64,000 nucleotides of DNA from Orychophragmus violaceus (lineage: Eukaryota; Streptophyta; Magnoliopsida; Brassicales; Brassicaceae), in NCBI GenBank assembly GCA_030180135.1, contig CM058238.1, forward strand, positions 93,493,507-93,557,506. Reading direction: 5' to 3'. The notes under the pieces are model-generated. The model ran no database searches. It was not told where the DNA came from and worked only from the letters and a program-made list of their open reading frames with translations. Below are positions 56,179 through 64,000 of this stretch, piece after piece. Numbering within the stretch: the first letter of the stretch is position 1; the number at the start of each line of letters is the position of its first letter. Position numbers and translations under genes: made by a program.

Positions 56179-58149
56179 TAGGCATACTCCTCAGGGGCAT
56201 GGGCAGTGGGCGTGGGCTGGTTGCTATTTCATATGCATTGGGATGGATGTTGGCCGATCGATCGTGGGATAATGTCCGGCCGTCGGGACGTCGCCGAAAA
56301 AAATTTCCTGTGACTTTTCCGGCGACTTTTTCGGCGAATTTTCCGGCGACCAATTTTTGGCCCTATTCTCGCGCTTGTGCGGCTTTTGCTTGGTTTCGTC
56401 CGTCTCCTGGGCGCTCTTCTGGATTTAGTTCGGAGAGTGGTTGGAACGATTGGCGTTAGCGGGCTAACTGAACGTTCGACGTATGAGTGGCAATCCAATA
56501 GCTAGTGTTTGTTGGCTTTGTGCTCTTGCACCCAACTACAAACCACCTATCCATCTCAGTCTTCACGAGCAGTGTATTGCTCGTTGACCAGATCATGGGC
56601 TTGTATTGCGTACCTAAACATAAGGAATATCTTTGGCTTTGTTTAAAATGTTGTTCGCGTTATCTCCTTCACCGGGGAAGTCGTGAACACATAGGCCGAC
56701 ACTTGTGATGAAGCTGCCGGCGAGCTCTCAAATGCGGAAAAATAGTGGACGACGTTATTGCTCCAAGTGGGCCAAAAATGCCTCGTACATTAAGGTGAAT
56801 AAGCTTCCGGAGAGCTCTCAAATGCGGAAAAATAGTGGACGGTGACTCGATGAAGCACGTTTGTCCTCGGACAAAAGATGAAGGAAAAAGATAAAATACC
56901 CCAAAATTTTTCAAGTATTTATAAAATCTCATGTCGAGGTTTGAAATAAATAATTAGTGATTTAATCACTATCACTTAGTGAAATCGTTGGGCCAAAACA
57001 ACCAAGGACTAGCATTCTCGCGGCCAGAACCACTGACGGGATGGAAACGAACCGACGGGAAGTACTATCTCGGCCATACTGACTGACGAGATGGATTATC
57101 CTGACCAGATGCACCGCCAGGAAGGATTATAAGGCCAAAATGCAAGTTTCCATGAACCAGGAAGAATTGGATCGAGTTTTTTTGAAACTATCACGACCAA
57201 AACGCTTAAAATGGGATATAAAAGAGGTCTGGTGAAGAAATTGGTGGAAAAAAAATAACCTGAAAACCCCCTCTATGCACTGTGGGAAGGTTATAGCCTA
57301 CCGAGAACCAAGGTTCCATGACTCGAAAAAAATTGACTCGAGTTTTTTTGAAACTATCAAGACCCAAACCTCTCAAATGGATAACAAAGAGGTCTGGTAA
57401 AGAAATTGGTGGAAAAAACAATGACGAGATAGGATAAACTGATCCTATCCACCAGGGGAAGGATCCTAAGGCCAAAATGCAAGTTTCCATGACCCGGAAA
57501 AAATTGGGTCGAGTTTTTTTGAAACTACCACGACCAACACCCCTAAAATATGATATAAAAGAGGCCTGGTGAAGAAACTGGTGGAAAAAATCTGACCCGA
57601 AAAACCCCTCCTATGCACCGTTGGAAGGTTACGGCTAGCCGAGAACCAAGGGTCCATGACCCAAAAAATTGGCTCGAGTTTTTTTGAAACTATCACGACC
57701 CAAACACTGAAATGGATATAAGAGAGGTACGGTGAAGAAATTGGTGAGAAAAAATCACTCAAACTAAAGTTTTGGCCGTAAAGGCGAAAATTATCGATCG
57801 CGAACAAGTCTCGGTCAAAAGTACAAAAATCTTTGAAATGAAAACAAAATTTCTGAAAGGAAACATCACATATATACCAATGAAGGGTTTAGAGTGTCAT
57901 TGGTGAATCAAAAGAGAGTTTGGTGCCTCAAAAAGCAACAAAAACCCGATCTCTTCTATGCCACAAAAGTCATAGGTAAAGTCAACATAAAGTTATGAAT
58001 TTTGTTTGGAAAATCAGTCTCATAGTCCTTATGAAGCCTGCAAAAAAATCATATCGAAATTCCAAGTATTTTTATTTTTTTTTACATTAGAAATACTCCA
58101 GGAACACAATCAATGTCTACTGGTGCAAGACTGAAAAACGTCATAAGGA

Positions 58150-58161
58150 CTATATAAGGGG
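58150..58161 (+). promoter_or_regulatory. Pol I promoter-like box 10
   Basis: ctatataagggg; type A unit downstream. Confidence 0.55.
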
Positions 58162-60104
58162 TAGGCATACTCCTCAGGGGCATGGGCAGTGGGCGTGGGC
58201 TGGTTGCTATTTCATATGCACTGGGATGGATGTTGGCCGATCGATCGTGGGATAATGTCCGGCCGTCGGGACGTCGCCGAAAAAAATTTCCGGTGACTTT
58301 TCCGGCGACTTTTTCGGCGAATTTTCCGGCGACCAATTTTTGGCCCTATTTTCGCGCTTGTGCGGCTTTTGCTTGGTTTCGTCCGTCTCCTGGGCGCTCT
58401 TCTGGATTTAGTTCGGAGAGTGGTTGGAACGATTGGCGTTAGCGGGCCAAGTGAACGTTCGGCGTATGAGTGACAATCAGATAGCTAGTGTTTGTAAGCT
58501 CTGTGCTCGCGCACCCAACTACAGACCACCTATCCTTCTCAGTTTCTTCACGAGCAGTGTATTGCTCGTTTACCAGATCATGGGCTTGTGTTGCGTACCT
58601 AAACAGATGGAATATCTGTGGCTTTGCTTAAAATGTTGTTCGCGTCATCTCCTTCACCGGGGAAGTCGTGAACACATAGGCCGACACTTGTGATCCTTGC
58701 TCCAAGTGGACCAAAAATGCCACGTTCGTTAAGGTGAATAAGCTGGTGGCGAGCTCTCAGATGCGGAAAAATAGTGGACGGTGACTCGAAAAAATTCTGT
58801 CCCTCCAAAGCACGTTTGTCCTCGGACAAAAGATGACGGAAAAAGATAAAACACCCCAAAATTTTTCAAGTATTTATAAAATCTCATGTCGAGGTTTGAA
58901 ATAAATAATTAGTAATTTAATCACTATCACTTAGTGAAATCACTGGGCCAAAACAACCAAGGACTAGCATTCTCGCGGCCAGAACCACTGACGGGATGGA
59001 AACGAACTGACGGGAAGGACTATCTCGGCCATACTGACTGACGGGATGGATTATCCTGACCAGATGCACCGCCGGGAAGGATTCTAAGGCCAAAATGCAA
59101 GTTTCCATGACCCGGGAAGAATTGGATCGAGTTTTTTTGAAACTATCACGACCAAAACGCTTAAAATGGGATATAAAAGAGGTCTGGTGAAGAAATTGGT
59201 GGAAAAAAAATAACCTGAAAACCCCGTCTATGCACTGTGGGAAGGTTATAGCCTACCGAGAACCAAGGTTCCATGACTCGAAAAAAATTGACTCGAGTTT
59301 TTTTGAAACTATCAAGACCCAAACCTCTCAAATGGATAACAAAGAGGTCTGGTAAAGAAATTGGTGGAAAAAACAATGACGAGATAGGATAAACTGATCC
59401 TATCCACCAGGGGAAGGATCCTAAGGCCAAAATGCAAGTTTCCATGACCCGGAAAAAATTGGGTCGAGTTTTTTTGAAACTACCACGACCAACACCCCTA
59501 AAATATGATATAAAAGAGGTCTGGTGAAGAAACTGGTGGAAAAAATCTGACCCGAAAAACCCCTCCTATGCACCGTTGGAAGGTTACGGCTAGCCGAGAA
59601 CCAAGGGTCCATGACCCAAAAAATTGGCTCGAGTTTTTTTGAAACTATCACGACCCAAACACTGAAATGGATATAAAAGAGGTACGGTGAAGAAATTGGT
59701 GAGAAAAAATCACTCAAACTAAAGTTTTGGCTGTAAAGGCGAAAATTATCGATCGCGAACAAGTCTCGGTCAAAAGTACAAAAATCTTTGAAATGAAAAC
59801 AAAATTTCTGAAAGGAAACATCACATATATACCAATGAAGGGTTTAGAGTGTCATTGGTGAATCAAAAGAGAGTTTGGTGCCTCAAAAAGCAACAAAAAC
59901 CCGATCTCTTCTATGCCACAAAAGTCATAGGTAAAGTCAACATAAAGTTATGAATTTTGTTTGGAAAATCAGTCTCATAGTCCTTATGAAGCCTGCAAAA
60001 AAATCATATCGAAATTCCAAGTATTTTTATTTTTTTTTACATTAGAAATACTCCAGGAACACAATCAATGTCTACTGGTGCAAGACTGAAAAACGTCATA
60101 AGGA

Positions 60105-60116
60105 CTATATAAGGGG
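60105..60116 (+). promoter_or_regulatory. Pol I promoter-like box 11
   Basis: ctatataagggg; last unit, truncated at 61454. Confidence 0.55.
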
Positions 60117-61454
60117 TAGGCATACTCCTCAGGGGCATGGGCAGTGGGCGTGGGCTGGTTGCTATTTCATATGCATTGGGATGGATGTTGGCCGATCGAT
60201 CGTGGGATAATGTCCGGCCGTCGGGACGTCGCCGAAAAAAATTTCCGGTGACTTTTCCGGCGACTTTTTCGGCGAATTTTCCGGCGACCAATTTTTGGCC
60301 CTATTTTCGCGCTTGTGCGGCTTTTGCTTGGTTTCGTCCGTCTCCTGGGCGCTCTTCTGGATTTAGTTCGGAGAGTGGTTGGAACGATTGGCGTTAGCGG
60401 GCCAAGTGAACGTTCGGCGTATGAGTGACAATCAGATAGCTAGTGTTTGTAAGCTCTGTGCTCGCGCACCCAACTACAGACCACCTATCCTTCTCAGTTT
60501 CTTCACGAGCAGTGTATTGCTCGTTTACCAGATCATGGGCTTGTGTTGCGTACCTAAACAGATGGAATATCTGTGGCTTTGCTTAAAATGTTGTTCGCGT
60601 CATCTCCTTCACTGGGGAAGTCGTGAACACATAGGCCGACACTTGTGATCCTTGCTCCAAGTGGACCAAAAATGCCACGTTCGTTAAGGTGAATAAGCTG
60701 GTGGCGAGCTCTCAGATGCGGAAAAATAGTGGACGGTGACTCGAAAAAATTCTGTCCCTCCAAAGCACGTTTGTCCTCGGACAAAAGATGACGGAAAAAG
60801 ATAAAACACCCCAAAATTTTTCAAGTATTTATAAAATCTCATGTCGAGGTTTGAAATAAATAATTAGTAATTTAATCACTATCACTTAGTGAAATCACTG
60901 GGCCAAAACAACCAAGGACTAGCATTCTCGCGGCCAGAACCACTGACGGGATGGAAACGAACTGACGGGAAGGACTATCTCGGCCATACTGACTGACGGG
61001 ATGGATTATCCTGACCAGATGCACCGCCGGGAAGGATTCTAAGGCCAAAATGCAAGTTTCCATGACCCGGGAAGAATTGGATCGAGTTTTTTTGAAACTA
61101 TCACGACCAAAACCCTTAAAATGGGATATAAAAGTGGTTTGGTGAAGAAATTGGTGGAAAACAATGACTCGAAAAACCCGTATATGCACCGTGGGATGGT
61201 TATAGCCTACCGAGAACCAAGGTTCCATGACCCGAAAAAAATTGACTCGAATTTTTTTGAAACTATCAAGACCCAAACCTCTCAAATGGATAACAAAGAG
61301 GTCTGGTGAAGAAATTGGTGGAAAAAACAATGACGGGATAGGATAAACTGATCCTATCCACCGGGGGAAGGATCCTAAGGCCAAAAACCCCCTAATGGAC
61401 TGACGGGAAGGAATATCTCGGCCATACTGACTGACGGGATGGATTATCATGACC

Positions 61455-63153
61455 AGTTGTTCTATACTTAGACAATTCTAGCTTAGGTTCATTTCCATTC
61501 ATTCAATTCCATTCAATCTTAACTTAGGCAAAACGAGCAATAAAGGCAAATATACATTTTATTAATCAACCAAAGGTACCAAATACAATGTGAGTCAAAT
61601 GCATTATGCTAATACAGTATTCGGTCCTGACAATGTCTATCTAACAACATACCACTCGTCCATGGTCTTGGTCCGCTCCTAGGATCGATCATCCTTATGA
61701 TCATCCACATGTCCTGAAATGCAACAAAAAATACATAAGTATGAAAGTATAACCAGCAACTTAGCATTATACATTTCTATATGCTCAATATCCCAAATGC
61801 AACATAAAACCTAAGTCCGTTCTAATTCTGTCTAAATCGGCTAAGTTTATAAACCGAACTGAGTCACGACCATTCCGAATCCGCGGCCGTAACCGCGAAT
61901 CCATGATCGTGCGCGTCAGTCCATATGCCGCGATCCACGTCTCGGCAGTACGTACGTCCGCATGGACGGATCAGTACATACCGCAATGCGCGTCTGCCGC
62001 GTCCGACCGTATGCTTGCTATCGCGTACCGATGATCGTCTGGTACGTACCGCACGTACGTCCATAAGGACAGTGCGGACGACCGTGCCAACGATATCGCG
62101 TACTGCGATCGCGCGCCAGTCCACCCGTCTGTCCGTCCAAGGCGCACACCCGAGAGTCGATATACACATGACGAGCGTACGTCCGTAAGGACTATGCGCA
62201 TGTCCGGCTATCGTCCTGCGTGTATGGCCGTGAGCCGACCCGCGTATGACGAGCGATCATCCTTATGGACATCGCGTATGTCTGGCTGTCGTCTCGCGAT
62301 CATAGCGCCTATCCGGTACGAACGGTCGCGACTGTTCACGGCGAACGGATGCGATGGTTCCGCGGACGGTTGCCATCGATCCGTGACCGCGGTGTATGGT
62401 CCGCGACTTACCCGACGATCCAAAAATGCTCATCCGACGAGCCGCTACTGACTGGTCCAATTCCCAACCGTTCACGCTCGGCCCTTACCGTGTGCGACTA
62501 TGATCCGGCCAACATTTCTTCGTTGCGCCGTTCGATCATTCATGACCCGGCCATGTCTTCCCGACATGCCGTCCGATCGTCACCCACCGCAAGTCAACGA
62601 CCCTTAGCGCCATCAATCTACTCGTCGGTCTGAACCATTGCGATCATGGCCTTTGGCCGATCGCGCCCATATCACCGAGCCGACCCTAAAACCGTCAAGC
62701 CTAAGCCTGGTTCTAGTTTCCAGAAGTAGGAGAAGAAGAGAAGTAATCCGGCCACAATTTCCAAACCGGTCCATGGTCCATTGACTTGGCCACGGCCGCG
62801 AGAATAAGGGGCTCGGACTAACCTTTGCGGTCGTGGTGGACTTGCCCGGATCACGGCTTGTTTCTCCTTCCATAACGCCTCCTTAAGCCGCTCCAATTCA
62901 CCACCAAAACCCTCCAAGACTCGCGGGCTTCTTCTCTCACGAACCGGCCAAAAACGCCTCTTTCTCTCTCTCGGTTTCACTCGGTTTCTTTGGCTTTTGC
63001 CTTTAAGAAAATCTGGGTTTTCCCCCTTGTGAACTTGTGTGCGAAAAATGGCCCCTTCATGGCCTAATTATAGGCCATGAAATCGCATGAAACTTCCCAA
63101 GCGAATGGGTGTCTCCTTTGGCCGAAAAGGCACATCTCTCCACTTGTGCCCAT
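61455..63153 (-). mobile_element. Truncated, diverged LTR of a chromovirus related to 20693-29838
   Basis: It aligns in order with the 2-kb LTR at 20693: agtt-ttctatacttagacaatt, the CpG-dense acgtacg block (61860-62420), gcctttggccgatcgcg, and a well-kept ctaacctttgcggtcgtgg block at 62817. The first ~88 bp of the LTR are missing. The joint to satellite shares cca. The end is interrupted at 63153 by another LTR. There are many substitutions, so it is older or from a sister family. No coding region is attached. Confidence 0.85.
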
Positions 63154-64000
63154 TGATATACCATGGATTTTACCGGTTTTAACCATGGTATATGCCTTAT
63201 TTATCGAGTCTTATGTTATGTTTTGGAGTCTTTTTAGTATGTTTACAGGTTTAGACATGTTTGGAGCATAATTGGAGTTATTGGAGCATTTTGGAGCATT
63301 TTGGAGATTTTACCCGAGAGACAGAGTTCACTGCCCATATTTGACGCTTGCAACGATCGGCACACCATTAGCATCGATCATTGCATAGCGTGACCAAGCA
63401 TTCTCGCGAGCGTTAATGAAGAATGAGGATTAATACACTAAAGCCCAGAAAGCCCATATATTTACACAGAAGCCCAAAACGTGTTTTAGCTATTATATAA
63501 GGGTTTTTAAGCCATTGTTTAGGTTACGCTTTCATTAAGTCTTATTTTATTTCAGAGAGAGTTAGGGGCTGATCTTGCTCTCTCTCGAGAGAGAGGATTT
63601 TGAACCCCAGTTCTTTGTTTTATTTTATGATATTTGGTTTTCTATTCAAGATGTTTTCTATCTCAATGAACATGTCTGAGTAGTTTACCTGTTAGGTTGA
63701 AGGATTCTCATTAGGGATTTCATGGAACTATAGTTTAAATCAATCTGTAGGGATTCATATCTGCTAGTTCTTTGTTTAGGTTGTTCTTAATGCTTAACCT
63801 GAAGTAGCTAATCAGAATTATGATGTTAGGTTGATTGATACAACGAGAGTTGGTTAATTAGCTAGAAAGAACCTAGATGAGCAATTTGATCTACTCGCAA
63901 AGAGATTTGGTTTTGGGGAATTGTGAACATATCAAACCTGATCATTAATGCTAGTTTAATCTGTTAGTAATTGCAAAGAGATTTGGATTGCTGCACTTAG
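63154..64000 (+). mobile_element. Start of another LTR (family not determined), cut by window end
   Basis: Begins tgatataccatgg exactly where the preceding LTR homology stops. Features: inverted repeat ataccatgg/ccatggtat within the first 45 bp, ttggagcatt short repeats (63261-63305), a TATA box ttatataagg (63493-63502), ctctctcgagagagag near 63580, then a T-rich untranslated part with no ORF. The bases cccat (63149-63153) would be the target duplication. The layout (TG start, TATA at ~340 bp) fits a gypsy-type LTR in plus orientation. Confidence 0.55.

Larger units (their letters stand above)
46977..61454. repeat. IGS-like satellite, block 5 (about seven units, most homogeneous part)
   Basis: Seven Pol I-like boxes at 47812, 50283, 52229, 54184, 56167, 58150 and 60105; intervals 2471, 1946, 1955, 1983, 1983, 1955 bp. 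Two unit types alternate as B-A-B-B-A-A from 50283. Type A keeps an 89-codon frame (52503-52772, 58424-58693, 60379-60648). Type B has a stop and a frameshift in it plus an internal duplication with aaatgcggaaaaatagtggacg twice (e.g. 50809-50945). The first and last units are the longer 2.5-kb form with extra GACGGGA modules. It ends in a truncated unit at tggattatcatgacc. Confidence 0.93.

Noticed and set aside
47812..61454. Regularly spaced repeats as a CRISPR array
   Set aside because: The spacing is kilobases, the intervening DNA is itself repeated, and the context is a plant genome.

Overview
The window looks like plant nuclear, heterochromatin-type DNA, probably from a Brassicaceae species (the family-level guess is inference). 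It contains four families of plant LTR retrotransposon, LTRs with plant-type TATA boxes and initiator-tRNA-Met primer sites, short plant-like introns, and a long tandem repeat. I see no ordinary host protein gene, tRNA, rRNA coding region or CRISPR array. Essentially all coding capacity belongs to retrotransposons.

The backbone is a complex tandem repeat occupying about 27.8 kb in five blocks (3406-4583, 12310-20692, 29839-33037, 43725-44245, 46977-61454). A unit is about 1.95-2.55 kb and is built in a fixed order. First come ~184-bp GACGGGA-rich modules, then ~167-bp modules carrying ATATAAAAGAGG or a variant, then an AT-rich stretch. Next is a perfectly placed CTATATAAGGGG box, and last a GC-rich stretch ending at a small palindrome. 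The box matches the plant RNA polymerase I start-site consensus TATATA(A/G)GGG, and its setting (AT-rich upstream, G-rich downstream) is that of a 45S rDNA intergenic spacer. I infer that the array is derived from IGS and carries 11 Pol I-promoter-like sites but no rRNA genes.

The array was invaded repeatedly. (1) 1-3405 holds a decayed Ty1/copia remnant on the minus strand, oddly bounded by two LTRs of the same family in opposite orientation. (2) 4584-12309 is a complete Ty1/copia element on the plus strand with an uninterrupted 1325-residue polyprotein, two 627-bp LTRs that look identical, and a 5-bp duplication (aaaag); it is the youngest insertion. (3) 20693-29838 is a Ty3/gypsy chromovirus (Tekay/Del-like) on the minus strand with 2-kb CpG-dense LTRs and a 5-bp duplication (aaaac); its gag-pol is broken by several point lesions. 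(4) 33038-43724 is a Ty3/gypsy Tat-lineage element on the minus strand with two RNase H domains. It has an in-frame UAG in a tobamovirus-type readthrough context between gag-pro and pol. It also has a plus-strand antisense gene with two clean GT-AG introns and its own TATA box, and a tandem-repeat tract in the 3' region. (5) 44248-47498 is a tandem duplication of the 5' end of element 4 plus its satellite flank. One breakpoint lies beside a 17-base G/C homopolymer.

At the right end the array joins a truncated, diverged LTR of the chromovirus type (61455-63153). This in turn is interrupted by the start of another LTR (63154 to the window end). The most interesting items are the IGS-like array, the spliced antisense gene of the Tat element, the UAG-CAA-UUA recoding candidate, and the inverted-LTR copia remnant.
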